Assembly: GCA_025363355.1 (NCBI GenBank)
Contig: JANYEB010000071.1
Location: forward strand, 1-43,750
Direction of reading: 5' to 3'
Origin: Chitinophagaceae bacterium
GTDB taxonomy: Bacteria > Bacteroidota > Bacteroidia > Chitinophagales > Chitinophagaceae
Length of the DNA stretch: 43,750 bases
Shown here in pieces: positions 25,501 through 37,400 of the stretch. The position numbers and the translations under genes are program-made. The first letter of the stretch is position 1, and each line of letters opens with the position of its first letter. Under the pieces are notes generated by a model that ran no database searches, was not told where the DNA came from, and was given only the letters and a program-made list of their open reading frames with translations.

Positions 25501-27608
25501 AAGTACAAACATTTCTTGAAAATAATAAAAGCACTTTATTAAGTAAACTAAATTATTCTATCAAACTGGAAACTTATCACAAACCTTACTTAGATCCACA
25601 GGGTTTGTTTTATTCTGTGGTTAGAAATCGTAACTGTTTATTTGGGAATGATCCTAATTCTTACCCTTCACCACCTTCGTATGTTCAGAATTTTGCTTAC
25701 ACTAAATACAGGCCTAAACTAGGTATCTGGTATTTTGATGAGTGTGATGGTGAATTATCTGAAATAAAATACAGCACAATATGCTATGCTCCAACAGCAG
25801 CTGATTGCAAACTTTTCAAAATGAGTGATTGCCACACTTGTTCTCCAGCGACTGAATACAGAACATATCCTTATGTTACATGTACAAAAACTACTTCGGC
25901 TTATTGTGCTTCTAAGTTTACAGATAATAAGTCAGTTAACCCATATGTACAAGGAATCTGGGGTAATTGGAGAGCAGATAGCACATATGTATATTATGGG
26001 GATAGAGACAATAGTTCAATTGCAAGTAGCCCGAATATAGACACCAGAACTGCTGGTCTGATTTCCAACTTCAAGCCATTCTGGAATTTCGATGCAACCA
26101 ATGCAATAAATAAATTCTTATCACGTAACCCTAATGCTACCAATGTATGGGTGTGGAATAGCACCGTAACACAATTCAATAAAAAAGGGTATGACATTGA
26201 GAACAAAGATCCTTTAGGAAGATATAATGCGGGATTATACGGATATAGCCAACAGCTGCCCATAGCTGTAATAAATAACTCTCGTTACAGGGAATCTATG
26301 TTCGATGGATTTGAGGATTATGGGTATACAACAATTAAAACAGATGCAACTGCATTAAGTTGCATACCTGCACGCCATGCTCAATTTAATAATGGTGGCA
26401 CAACACTAAATAACGGTTCGTCTAATCTTACAGATGAAGATAAACATAGTGGTAAATACAGTTTAAAAATTAACTCAGGTGAAACTATTTCTTTGGGAAT
26501 GAGCGTATCAACACCAAATAACGAAAACGATTATAGTATGAGAATTAGAGTGGACTCTCCAGATAACCATTTTGATACTGTATTTTCCTCAATTGGGGGA
26601 GGCTTAATTTGTACAAATAATGGTTCGTCTTGTAACTCTTACCAATCTCCTAATTTTGACAATGATGATAACGATGATGGTCTTAACAGAGTATGGGAGG
26701 GATATATACAACCAATAGTTTCTGGAGAACATTATTTCCAAATTATTCATGATGATGCAATTACAATGTGGCTTACCCCGATACCCAATAGCACATCTGC
26801 TGTGCAATCAAGTGATATAATAATTCAACGGAATGATTGGACTGTAAATGGAACACAAGCAGCCATAAATTTAAATAGAGGTCAATTATATAGAGTGAAA
26901 ATACAGTGGAATAATTTGGGTGGTGGGCGTGCTACTTGCATTTTCCGTTGGAAACATCCCAGTATTACTGATTTTGAAAATGTTCCTACAAAAGTCTTGT
27001 ACAGCACTAATGCAGGAAATAATATAATAGCATCTTTAAATACAATTAACCCTATCGTGAATAATCGTTTACCAAAAGATTGCCCAAATCTTGATAGCAT
27101 AAATGTTCGCGGTAATGCCTTAACGGATCATTTTGAATTAGTTCCAGGTAAGAAAATGGTATTTAGTGCTTGGGTTAAAGAGAAAGTAACCGATTGTAAA
27201 GTTCCCAAATATGAGAATAATAGTGTTAGTATCACTTTTTCAGGAACATCTGTGATTGGTCAACAAAATCTAAAACCATCGGGATCTATAATTGAAGGCT
27301 GGCAACGATACGAAGTTGTCTTCCAAATTCCCAATGATGCAACTGGTGTTAGTATCGAATTAAATGCGTTGAGTAATATTACTTATTTTGATGATATTAG
27401 AATACACCCTTATAATGCCAATATGAAGAGTTTTGTTTATCATCCAAGCAATCTGAGATTAATGGCTGAACTGGATGAAAATAATTACGCTACCTATTAC
27501 GAATATGATGATGATGGTACTTTAACAAGGCTCAAGAAGGAAACTGAAAGGGGGGTTAAAACGATCAAAGAAACCAGAAGTGCCCTTCAAAAAGCTACTG
27601 AGGAATAA
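19545..27608 (+). CDS. Giant SpvB-like/RHS-associated surface protein with PA14 domain
   Basis: A 2687-residue exported protein. The N-terminus has a hydrophobic segment (AFLLVQIFLIPGVASFA, about 14-30). Residues about 105-178 carry the SpvB/TcdB-like start of Bacteroidota RHS-linked proteins: VDLFSGDFSYNIPLLDVGG, MDQEASWAGLGWNINPG and RNMRGIPDDFNG. A long repetitive beta-rich body follows, with EF-hand-like DVTGDGITEDDLGD near residue 749. Residues about 2366-2486 form a PA14-like domain (RVWEGYIQP, EHYFQIIHDDAITMWL, YRVKIQWNN, CIFRWKHP). A carbohydrate-binding-like module lies at about 2530-2640, ending FDDIRIHPYNANMKSF, and a single RHS-like YYEYDDDGTLTRLKKETERG closes the protein. No toxin tip is present. 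It may form the shell partner of the second giant at 28459; PA14 suggests glycan or receptor contact. Confidence 0.8.
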   Translation: MVQKLSSNYQKQIAFLLVQIFLIPGVASFARTTSYETFATPSRSGSFSVYPNKFTTPFIPKKDNASNIIPLKTDDIDLNIHNKTDDHIENLGGPSQPEMSGFKPVGADNMVDLFSGDFSYNIPLLDVGGYPVNIFYNSGVTMDQEASWAGLGWNINPGTISRNMRGIPDDFNGTEKIAKTHYTKPERTYGLGVCGSLKTFPIPIIKLSANFGLFYNNMRGLGAELGLSPAVSIGSKTSDPETSSLKLGWSLQGNSQTGGSSSLSISLCKKGKDDMSGSMTASLGYHSRMGLQSLHLSAEASKSKENANYMKGYSVNESNFSMAGSTMSFAFPAITPSIRTKLEHNSYNLNLGVGVEIQGINPNLRLKGYYTESKIPKDAITTNSAAYGMLFMQDANGKKDALLDFNRLNEGMYTPNSPITSLPVYTFDVFSISGEGTGGTFKAQRADLGYVCDPTVEVGGGQFSLGADLGGGTYLKAGLNGNAVLTPSFSGVWSASNLARKALGFKQHDGLYRSVYFRNPGEKAIQDNNLQNTLGGDDMVRLKMTNLGNGSPVLLPTLVKYDDLRQIRKGSSGAPQEINLTETNTKKERDKRSQVISFLSAEEADRAGLNKSIPSVKDITESAATYFGPKNSLVKNIARVFANSSNPSISDYDSYRLSHHISEIDVLQGDGKRYVYDVPVYNTKQVDVTFNSNGKGNSSTQLADYADGSDNKAENNGGKDGYVERQEMPAYTHSFLLSSILSSNYVDVTGDGITEDDLGDAIKFNYGRVGTYKWRTPHDQNKASYSEGLKLSSDDDKSHYIYGEREMWYLHTLESKNMVARFYATAKRCDGKSALGETGGLDKTFGSYKLEKISLYSKADLVKKEADPTYQLNPIKTVHFEYDYSLCGETPDNALVPTDKNGMELTDAVKINDPKINVNYYKGKLTLRRIYFTYNGNEKEIKNSYRFNYGIGDKNPKYNYTANDRWGNYKPESDNPNNLKNGDFPYVIQDKTIADKNIATWALNEIKLPSGGAIKVDYESDDYAYVQDRRASNMTQIIGFGNNTIPQNLGQLKNNQLFNEDLDQNNYIYIKVPKVIDITQSADVQKQQIKSLYLANLDKCNQAFMKLAVHIKSSSAIEFVPLYGDIESYGVIPTGIGFIGYPNGSVIFLKIKNVESGLSPMTQYSLQFMKNYLPEMAYPSYNTSNSNAIEATIRALAGAITSIAEIFSDQMKKFMKDSKCRYVDLNSSFARLTDGNFYKYGGGLRVKRINIYDNFDLMTQKKNSLGVVTEPGMKNATYGQEYFYTKKETINNKLETISSGVALWEPSLGGEENPHRQTINYFNKTKMGPYDFSTVELPLAEMLFPSPSVGYSRVEVKSIHRDNVKNAPGIQVSEYYTAREFPTKSNYTPLEEWGAKDQYEPSPLMSVFSIDINKSVALSQGFKVETNDMHGKLRKQSSFSPLNLTDPISYTENFYSITPASEKTFNINHKFKVIQDASGKVEETNLGKDIELMTDFREHQSQTITINPEFNLDVLCALFPIPIPTFFSPFMMETVTFKSATMTKVINHYGTLDSVVAVDKGSMISTKNLVYDAKTGDVLLTRTENEHKQPLYNFSYPGHWAYEGMGFAYKNIDAAFSGLEFRNGRIAKGMENQDLNKIFESGDELYVISKKDKGPDYNPSCEPPNVEQLPTKLFHPTDAGNSVIMNTPHYIGLTKNSAERIWAINTSKVASATPNWYFIDRKGNGYTAKDAYIRIIRSGKRNILNSGLGSVALLNNPIVGNYITLGNSSKVLQTAAATYKDHWRVEDSYSLIPQEQDITNLYPKYMEIGCDETVSVDVKSPEINSDFNFSPGLLNISKITQNDPGLYIQKSSTYFNPDSLSESKAWTQFDIKPLINKKILSVNFKVVEHTDLLNYATPNLIDSRHSNMPGDPFIVDPYHFAGYASYLKASHYNSLTLPDIGDINSWKSTFTDNNATPIFFDINEGYSMNESFFISKPINGYPDYNEVQTFLENNKSTLLSKLNYSIKLETYHKPYLDPQGLFYSVVRNRNCLFGNDPNSYPSPPSYVQNFAYTKYRPKLGIWYFDECDGELSEIKYSTICYAPTAADCKLFKMSDCHTCSPATEYRTYPYVTCTKTTSAYCASKFTDNKSVNPYVQGIWGNWRADSTYVYYGDRDNSSIASSPNIDTRTAGLISNFKPFWNFDATNAINKFLSRNPNATNVWVWNSTVTQFNKKGYDIENKDPLGRYNAGLYGYSQQLPIAVINNSRYRESMFDGFEDYGYTTIKTDATALSCIPARHAQFNNGGTTLNNGSSNLTDEDKHSGKYSLKINSGETISLGMSVSTPNNENDYSMRIRVDSPDNHFDTVFSSIGGGLICTNNGSSCNSYQSPNFDNDDNDDGLNRVWEGYIQPIVSGEHYFQIIHDDAITMWLTPIPNSTSAVQSSDIIIQRNDWTVNGTQAAINLNRGQLYRVKIQWNNLGGGRATCIFRWKHPSITDFENVPTKVLYSTNAGNNIIASLNTINPIVNNRLPKDCPNLDSINVRGNALTDHFELVPGKKMVFSAWVKEKVTDCKVPKYENNSVSITFSGTSVIGQQNLKPSGSIIEGWQRYEVVFQIPNDATGVSIELNALSNITYFDDIRIHPYNANMKSFVYHPSNLRLMAELDENNYATYYEYDDDGTLTRLKKETERGVKTIKETRSALQKATEE

Positions 27609-27638
27609 ATTTTTTAATAAAACTGAAAACAGATAAAA

Positions 27639-28427
27639 ATGAGTAAGAATAGTATAAGATTAATATGTAGCATTTTTCTTTTTCTAGGGGTTCAAAGTAT
27701 CTATGCCCAGGAAAATGAAATGCTAACGCTTATCAGAAATAAAATGAAAAGTGTTTATGATAAATACAGTAATTTACCCAACCTAAGTTTCGATGTAACT
27801 TACAATTATGGTATTGATACTCCAGGGGCGAGAATACCATTGCAAACACTAAATGGAACTTATTCTATGAATGTCAACAAGGCAAAGTATAGTATGGGTG
27901 ATATTGAGTATTTGCAAAATAATGAATATTTTATTGCCTTGCATCACAAGCAAAAAGCCATAATTGTGTCTACACCTACAACTAATGCAGCATCACAAAA
28001 CCTGCCAATGAGAGGTGTATTGGATAGTTTGATGATAAAATATGGAGATCATTATAGCTACTCAAGCCAAGACGAAGATTCCACCCATAGCGTTATTAAA
28101 TTCATTAAAACAGATTCAACTGCTCAGTATGATTCCATCATCATCAACTATAATCCCATAACCAAGTATCTCAATTGGATACAATATAGCTATACGCTAA
28201 TGGAATTTGCTGCTTCGCCTGAACAATCAGGTGTCGATATTACAGAAAATAATGCATATGTCACCCGGCATAAGTATTTAATAGTGAGTTTTTCAAATTA
28301 TCGAAATAACAATCTCGATAATTCAATATACGAGACCAATACCTACCTATGGAATGATGGAGGAACTTTAAAACCATCTGACAGGTATAATTACTACAAA
28401 ATTTTTGATACAAGGATTCTCAGATAA
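27639..28427 (+). CDS. Secreted protein between the two giants, possibly LolA-like
   Basis: A 262-residue exported protein (signal peptide ending SIYAQ). The mature part begins with a helix (MLTLIRNKMKSVYDKYSNL) and continues as a beta-rich fold: LSFDVTYNYGID, LQTLNGTYSMNVNKAKYS, KAIIVSTP, DSIIINYNPITKYLNWIQYS. This order recalls the LolA/LolB-type half-barrel that binds lipids or unfolded outer-membrane clients, but the match is weak. It is wedged between two giants on one strand (30 and 31 bases apart), so a chaperone or export-helper role is reasonable. Function otherwise unknown. Confidence 0.6.
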   Translation: MSKNSIRLICSIFLFLGVQSIYAQENEMLTLIRNKMKSVYDKYSNLPNLSFDVTYNYGIDTPGARIPLQTLNGTYSMNVNKAKYSMGDIEYLQNNEYFIALHHKQKAIIVSTPTTNAASQNLPMRGVLDSLMIKYGDHYSYSSQDEDSTHSVIKFIKTDSTAQYDSIIINYNPITKYLNWIQYSYTLMEFAASPEQSGVDITENNAYVTRHKYLIVSFSNYRNNNLDNSIYETNTYLWNDGGTLKPSDRYNYYKIFDTRILR

Positions 28428-28458
28428 CCCACATTTTTAACCGAATTAAAGCAGTGTT

Positions 28459-31400
28459 ATGCTACGTATTATAAATAAGCTTTTTTGTTTGTCATTATTT
28501 TTGGTTGCAGGTATCATTTGCAAAGCAAATGATTTAAAACATAATTACCATACTGGATATACTGATACAACCTTGAATTCAAATTATTCTGGAAGCAATT
28601 ATGGACCAGTTTATACCAACACATTGTCTGGCAAAGATTCCACCTTATTGCCCAATGCACAGTTGCGTACAATAGATCAAAACTATCTGGCATACCAGGA
28701 GTATATTGTAAAGACACATAAAATCAAAAACCTGATTACCTTCTCTATTGACGAAGAAAGTCAATATATGTTTCAATCAGACTTTACTGCTTCCATTTTT
28801 TTAGACGTAGTAGTAACAAAAGCTCAAGGAAATGAGCCTGTTCATTTTAAAAAAATGCTGAATGTAAATTATAAACAAAATCCAGACTCTCCCTATCAGG
28901 CAATTGATTATTATCCGTTTGAGGATGGGGTTGAAGTATTAGTTACAGTAGATAGTATTCAAGTTGATTCTACCAGTTGGAATGTTGCAAGAGTTTTAAA
29001 GCTCAAAAATGATATTCAGGCACAGAGAGATATGGCTTTTGATTGCCATGTTTCAGATAATACTGCCTATTATCTTCAAATTACCAACCATATTAGTGAT
29101 TTTGGTGAAGTCACTGTAGATTGTTTTCATCCCGTTACGAATTTCCCAAATGAATATGATATTGAATGGGCGTGGGTAGATGCTAGTACAGATAACCCTA
29201 GCAGATCCCTATTAGACGTTTATCAGGTTTTTGAAAACAATGCCAGTAGGGTTACCAAGAAAACACCAACTTATAATATACCTCTTTTATATGATGGCAT
29301 TGGAAAACTATATGTAAGGTATCGTTGTGTACAACAACTTCCCACTGGACAAAGACTGGAAGGGGATTGGGTGTATAACTTACGAGCGAGTACATCTTTA
29401 GCGAGGTATGATTTCAGTGGACATGAACCAAATCTTAATTGGCAGGCAACCACTTCATTTGCCGAAGATGGAAAGCGAAAATCTGTTATTCAATATTTTG
29501 ATGGTTCACTAAGAGGCAGACAAACAGTTACAAAGGATAATCAAACCAACACAACTATCGTTGCTGAAACTTTCTATGATTATCAAGGCAGACCAGTAAT
29601 TCAGGTACTGCCAGCACCGACATTAAGCAATATGATTGCTTTTACAAAAAACTTTAACCAGTTTGATGATACCAAAACAGAAAAAGATGTTTATGATCAG
29701 TTAAACCCAACAGATAGGGTTTGTAGTAAATTGACTGCTAAATTAAAAGCAAGTTCCGGAGCATCTTTTTATTATTCTGAAAACTGGCTAAATACAACTC
29801 TTAATCCAAATAATATTGGTGCATTTGATAAGTTTATTCCAAATGCAGATGGCAGACCTTACACTGAAACTAGATATACCAATGATGGTACAGGAAGAAT
29901 AGACGCCCAAGGGGGAGTAGGTACAACGCACCAAATTAATAATGGTCACGATACGAAGTATTTATATGAATCTCCTAATCAATCTGAGTTAGATGCATTA
30001 TTTGGAACAGACGCTGGTTTCGCTTCACATTATTTCAAAAACTGGGTAAAAGATGCAAATGGTCAATATAGTGTTAGCTATGTGGATATGCACGGCAGAA
30101 CAGTAGCTACTTCTCTTGCAGGTATTGCCCCCGCCAATTTAAAACCATTAGATTCAGAGACTGGTGCAGCAGTAGTGAAAAAAGACCAACTGATAGATGC
30201 AGAAACGAATACCATCAGTGGAAAAAAAATAGTTTCATCTAAATCATTGGTAGTACCCAAGACAAATGACTATAGCTTTAGTTATTCATTCAATACTCCA
30301 ATCATAAGAATTCCTAATTGTGACCCCACAAAAAGTGATTTTGAATATAAGGGTATATTCGACGTAAAAATTATTATCACGCCAGACTGTGAAGATTTGG
30401 TGCCTCTGATTATAACTAGATCAGCCTTGAGCTTTTTTCCAACTTCAAAAGGAGTTGAATACATTATCACTAAAGCAAATACTTTCAATGGGGTATTATA
30501 TAATCAATCCATCCCAATTGATTTTACTGTTGGGTTACCAGAAGGCTCTTATACTATTACAAAAGAACTTACTTTGAATGAAGCTGAATTTCAGGCAGCC
30601 AAACAACTATATACTTCTCAAAACATATGTAAAACACTTCAAAGTTTCAAAGATGAACAATATGCATTAAGCCTTGCTCAGTCTAATTGTGGTGTAGATT
30701 GTGCTAGCTGTTCTACTAAATTAGGTAGTTTCAATGATTTTAAAAATAAAATCATTGAAAACGCTAACCTGAATGCTGCAGATGTAAACGCTGATCCAGC
30801 AATGCTTGCAGAAATTACAACTGCATACAATAAAGCAAAAGAGAATTGTGATAAATTATGTAATAAAAATGAACCAGATGGACTAGATGAACTTAGGGGT
30901 ATTGAACAGTCAATGCTCAATGATATGACGCCTCCTTACGGACAATATGCCCAGCCCGACAAACCAAATGGCTTATATAGCATTTTCAACAATAGTTATT
31001 GGAGTTTTCCGCCATACCAAAAACCTACAGTACATAATATTCCTACAGGTGGCGGTGTTGGTGCTTATAATAATTCTAATTATAAGGAAGATGATAATAC
31101 TGATGCAAACCCTCAGCCTGACCAAACAGACATATTGAAGTTTACTGCTGCATTTAAGCACAATTACGCAAACCAATTATTACCATATCATCCAGAATAT
31201 TGCAAACTCATCACGGCTAAAGCTAAACTTGTAAATGCTTACAAATTCGAAGCACAGCTTAATAAAATCAATACTTGGGCAGAAGCAGTGGCTGTTTTCT
31301 CTGGAAAGTTAACTCAGACAAGTTTGGGAGGAATCGAAACAGTAGATCCATTTTTTAATGTCTACGGCAACATAACACATAATTACATTGACCCATTATC

Positions 31401-34400
31401 AAGTGTTCAAAGTACCACTGGTACTTATAAGCAAACGATTATTCAGAATATTTATACTGGTTACCAGAAGACTAAATTAAGCAACAATTCTACAGAAGTA
31501 AGTTTGAGTATGTGGCAATTAGCACAAATGCCTATTACTTGTAGGGCTAAATTATTGGCTCTACAAAATTCGCCTAACAACACAACATTAAAACAGAATG
31601 TTGATGCTTGTATTACAAGTTTGTCTAATACTCTGCCATCATCAATGACATCTTGTAGTGGTGATTTAGATATGCTTTGGAAGAATTTTAAGAGTTTTTA
31701 CCTGTCATACAGGAGAAAACTTATGAATGATTTCCTCAACGATAATGCTAATTTAATTTGTCCGAATACGAAAGCATTACAAACTAACAAGCAAATCAGC
31801 GATGCATCTGGTACGCCTAGGTTTGTTGAATTTGGAGCCAATGGTGAAAAAACTGGAGTTCAGGCATATGATGATATTGTTAATAACTTTAATAATGATC
31901 CAAGCAGCACAAGAAATAACCAAGTTAGTGATGCTGCAAAATCTACTTGTGAAAGCAATATAGAAAACTGGAAAAACTGGTTGTTAGAATGCTCTGCTAT
32001 AAAGACCTATTCAATGAGTTCCCACACAGTAACCTTGAGTGGTCAAACTAAAATAATAACTTGGAATGACGAATTGAATTATTTAATGAAATCAATGTCA
32101 AAAATATGCCAGAATGGTTTTGGCTTGATGGATCATCCATTGGGGGCGTCATCGATTAAAACTAGTTTAAATGGCTTAATATTATCTGAAATAGATCCGT
32201 TAACAGGAACAACAAAGGCATTCAATTCAATTCCGCAATTATTGGAGGATTTCTTCCATACCAGGTTGGGGAACAGTTATCCTTATACTGAATTATGCCA
32301 TCCATATCTAATTACTGCACCCCCACCATATGAGAATAGCACAGCTTTAATTAATCAATATGTAATTACTAAACCAACTGATTGTGAATGCAGTCGTCTA
32401 AATAGCCTAAAAATACTTTGGCAAAATGAAATCCCCGGCATAACATTTTCAGAATATTTAAAAATTAAACACGCTACGATTATCTCTGAAGGAAGGTTGG
32501 ATACTCTTTCTAATCTCTGCTCAGGTACATTGAATGGCTGTACTTTTTTACCATATGCAATAGATCTTCCACCGGTTTTACAATGTAAAGATCCAGATAA
32601 TCCAAGTGCATCTACCTCGACTTGTATTAGTTGTACGGAATATAACAATTACAAAAATGAGTTCAAAAATAAGATGCCGGCAAATTCTGTTTTGCGTCAG
32701 GTACCCTATAAAATGCCTACAACTGATGGAGAATTAAATGCTAATATCACTTACGCCAAGTTCTTGAATTACAAAACTGGATTTACTAAAACTTGGAGTG
32801 ATTATGCTGATTTTGACGCTAAATGTATAGGAAGTGTTAATTGCACCATTTTAGAACAGTTGTTGAATAGTTATTATCAAACAACTGCATATCTTCAAAA
32901 TCCAACAGGTAGCAATTGCAAAAACGCATTTGCGTCTTATATGAATCAAGCCTTAAATGTTGTGTATACATATGAGCAATGGATGCAATTTTTTGTGACT
33001 GCCTGCGGTAGAACTCCAGATGTATGTTTGGAAAGAATTACCTGCGATACCATAAAAAAATACGCCTACCAGTTTTATAACACTAATTCATTAACTACAT
33101 ACAAAAACATTAATTGTGCTAATATATTCGCTACTTATTTTAGCAATAAATTAGGAAAAACGTTTACCTATCAGCAGATCAACCAAATTGCACAACAGTT
33201 AAACTGTTGTGAATCGGATGTATGCGGTTTCCCAAATGCAGCACTTTTTGGTGTAGTTTATAAAAGATTCATCAATCAATATTCAACAACTTTGTGGGGC
33301 AGTGAAAACTGTCAGGAACTATTTACTGATTATTTCAATGCAATGTTAGGATTACAGGAAATGCATGATGGCACACCAACGAATACTTGGAGCTGGGAAA
33401 TGATCAGGTCATATTATTTGGAACATCCTTGTACTGGCAACATCCTGAACCTTTGCTCCCCGCCATTTGGCTGTGAACAGTTGGAAACTTTCTTATCCAA
33501 TCATATGGATATTTTTTCTCCGGATGTCCCTAATTGTGAACAGAAATTTGAGAGTGACTTTAATATCGAGTTTCACACCAGTTTTATTTTTGATGAAATT
33601 CAGGATTTATACTGGCAGCTTTGTAAGAGAGAATTACCAGATTGCAAATCAGTATTTGGTTGTGAAGTTTTAGCTGAAACATTGGCAAGATTTAAACGAG
33701 ACGATTATCCAAATCTTTCTTGCCGAGACGCATTTGTAAAATATTTCAATGATTTATTTCAAACCAATTATACCTATGCCGAAATATCTTCTATCTATAC
33801 ACACAGCAAGTGTGTAGATAAATTTGATCCCTGTAATACAGGTGGACCTTCAGTTACTGATTGCAGAAAGTTGGAAGAATTTATGAATGAATTTGACACA
33901 AAATTCCCTAACGCATCAGAGGAATATGGTGCTAATTGCTCTAAGCTTTTCTTAGATTATTTTTGCAATTACTTCAATGTATCTGTAGGTACATATACTG
34001 TAAACGATGTTGTCAATATGTTGAATGCTTGCAAAATTAAGTTCAAATTACCTTGTTCAGATAATTCACAGCGAATCGCAACTTTTATTAATAATTACAC
34101 TCAAACCTACAGTAACCTGAAACTACCTGTATATGGAAAAAGAGAGCTTTTCAGATTTATGTATAACAAAGAATTTTATGAAAAGGTTGAGGATGGGCCA
34201 CGGTTTGAACAGATATATGATATATGCAATAACCCGAGTTTCTTATACAGTTACTCGCAAGGAGGATATAATGCAGAATATCCTTGTCAAACGCCAAACT
34301 CCATTCAATGTACACTGCATAATCTTTTGCAGAATGATGAGAATATAAATAGTGAAAATGAAGATGCTCTTTATGATTTAAAAATAGCATACTACCTGAT

Positions 34401-37400
34401 GCATCCCAATGGCTTTGCAGGAGATTGCCAGTATGACTTTGCAAACTATTTCAATTTAAATTTTAGCACTGAGCTAAGTGTTGAGCAAGTGGCAACAAAA
34501 TATGAGAATACACTTGGCGAAGGGGCATCAAAAATCTGTCCAAGTTCAGGTGGTGAGGGTGGTTATGTTGTTACCGAAGGAGGTAGTCCCGTAACTACGG
34601 TACAATTGAATTATTTATTATGCGGAAATAATGTACCATTATTTAATAATACCCCAATTGTAGTACCACCTTGTAATGAGAATCTTGATAGCATTGCTTG
34701 GTCAGCTGCTGAGAACAAATATGAACTTTACCTGCAAGATCAGGTTGCAGGTTTTGAAACACAGTTTATCACTAAAGCACTTTCTCAAGGTCAATTAGGT
34801 GAAAAATTCAGTAAAACATATCAGTCTTCTGAACATCATTTCACTTTGTATTTTTATGATCAGGCTGGTAACCTTGTAAAAACTGTACCACCAGCAGGTG
34901 TAGATAATTTGAGTGGCTATGTAAGTACAAGGACATCTTCAGCGTTAGCACCAACAACTGGAAGGGCAGCATTTGTATATGATGTACAACAGGCTAGAAT
35001 TAACGCAATAGCAAATGGATGCAGTACAACCAATAAACTACAACCTCCTCATACTTTAGCAACTCAATATCGTTACAATACTCTTAATCAGGTTGTAGAA
35101 CAAAACACACCAGATGCTGGTATCAGCAAATTTTGGTACGATAGGTTAGGAAGATTGGTAGTAAGCCAGAATGCTAAGCAAGCTGTAACTAAAACAAGTA
35201 ATAACACTGGTAGTAATTATAGTTATACTCTATATGATGAATTAGGCAGAGTTTCAGAAGTGGGACAATTGCCACATACCTTTACAATAAATAATAACAT
35301 TGCCAGAAATCCTGATAATCTAGTTGCATGGATGTATCGTACCATTTATACTCCTGCTTCAGGAAGCAGTATTAATTATAGTTTAAATAACAATGACAAT
35401 GTTAATCAGGTTACTAGGACTGAGTACGATTTACCTTATTATAAAGATGGATTAGGAGGGGTTAATTTAGGATCTTTGCTGGTGCAAAAAAATGTAAGGA
35501 ACAGGGTTAGTTATAGTGTATTGTACAATGAGCTGGATCAGGTAGGAACTGATGCTACATATGATTGTGTGAATGCTGCTACATATTACAGCTATGATAT
35601 ACACGGCAATGTAGATGCATTGGTACAGGATTTTGGTAAAAGTACAAGTTGTGTTGGTACTGCAAATAGTATGAATGCGGTACAAAGGCACAAAAAAATT
35701 GAATACAATTATGACTTGATAAGTGGCAAAGTAAATAGTGTCTGTTATCAAGCTGGGCAGATAGATGCATTCTATCATCGCTATAATTATGATGCAGAAA
35801 ACAGGTTAATTAATATGGAAACCAGCAGGGATGCAATTGGCTGGCAAAAAGACGCCAGTTATTATTATTACAAACATGGACCATTGGCACGTACAGTTTT
35901 GGGAGATCAACAAGTGCAGGGTATTGATTATGCTTATACATTACAAGGTTGGCTAAAGGGTATAAATAGTACCAATGATGGGGGTGTTTCAGATATGGGT
36001 AATGATGGAAAAATCAATACCAATAATCAAATAGCTAGGGATGTATATGGCTTTGGCATACAATACTATACCAATGACTACGCACCCATCAGCATTGCTG
36101 CACCACAGGCATTTGCAAGTATACCGAGCTTGCCTCAGGTAGGGGATGCTGTTCAAGTGGGTAAAGATTTGTTTAATGGGAATATTGCTAGTATTACACT
36201 AAACATACCAAAACTCGGTAATGCAAAGATTTATGGTTATAGTTATGATCAGCTAAATCGCTTACTAGCAATGAATGTTTATGAAGGTTTAAATGGTAAT
36301 AGTAATACGTTTAATACACCACAAGGAATAGAAGATTATAAAGAACGCCTCAGTTACGATGCTAACGGTAATATTAAAACCTACTTCAGAAATAGTAGTG
36401 GTGCAAATCTGGCCTTAAACAATTATAGCTATACTTATATAAATGGTAACAATAGGTTGAATACAATTACTAATAGTGTTAACACAACTACTTATCAATA
36501 TCAGCAGGATGAAATAGGTAATACAACCAAAGACGACAAGCAAAATATTAGTAACGCAGTTTGGAATGTTTACGGCAAACTACAAAGTGCAGAAAAAACA
36601 GATGGTACACATATTTCTTACACGTATAATTCATCAGGACAACGTATAAGCAAAACAGTAGAGCCTTTAACAGGGGAGGCTTATACAGAGTTTTATGTAA
36701 AGGATGCCACAGGCAACACTTTTGCAACCTATAAAAAGCAGGCAAGCCTTAACAGTAACCATTTGACGTTAACAGAACTTAACAAGTATGGCAGTAATTT
36801 GGTTGGCAGGTTAAATATTAGTTTGGATGTTGAAGGTGGGGAGACCATAACAGAACTTCCAATAGATATACACATAGGTAAGAATAAAATAATTCGTAAC
36901 CAGACTGAATATTATTTATATAATCACTTGAATAGCCCAGTAGCAACAATCAGTGATAGAAAGATTGCACATAGTAGTAATGGTACAACTGTAGATTACT
37001 ATACAGCAGTGATGCTTACAGCCAGCTATTATAGTACTTATGGTGCTATAAGCAAAGAGTATAATTACACTAATATAACCCTTGGACATAATGGACAGAA
37101 ACTAAGTAAAGAAATAAGTCCGACAGCACAAACTGCTTTGTTTTGGGAATATGATGCCGATATAGCTAGAAGATGGAATGTTGATCCAGTTGTTAAAGCA
37201 AATGAAAGTCCGTATTTGACATTTGCTGGCAATCCGATTTATCTAGTTGACATTAATGGTGACGACTGGAGTGTGTCAACAAAAACTAACGGCAAAAAGA
37301 CTGAAGTGACATTTACCTTTACTGGTGCTGTTGTTAATTTATCAAGTAAAAAATATAAAAAATGGGAGATGAAGAAGATAATTAGTAGAATGAAGAAAGA

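Noticed and set aside
32836-34539. Regular repeats considered as a CRISPR array or DNA tandem repeat
   Set aside because: The repetition is visible only in the protein; nucleotide units are divergent and there are no identical repeats with unique spacers.
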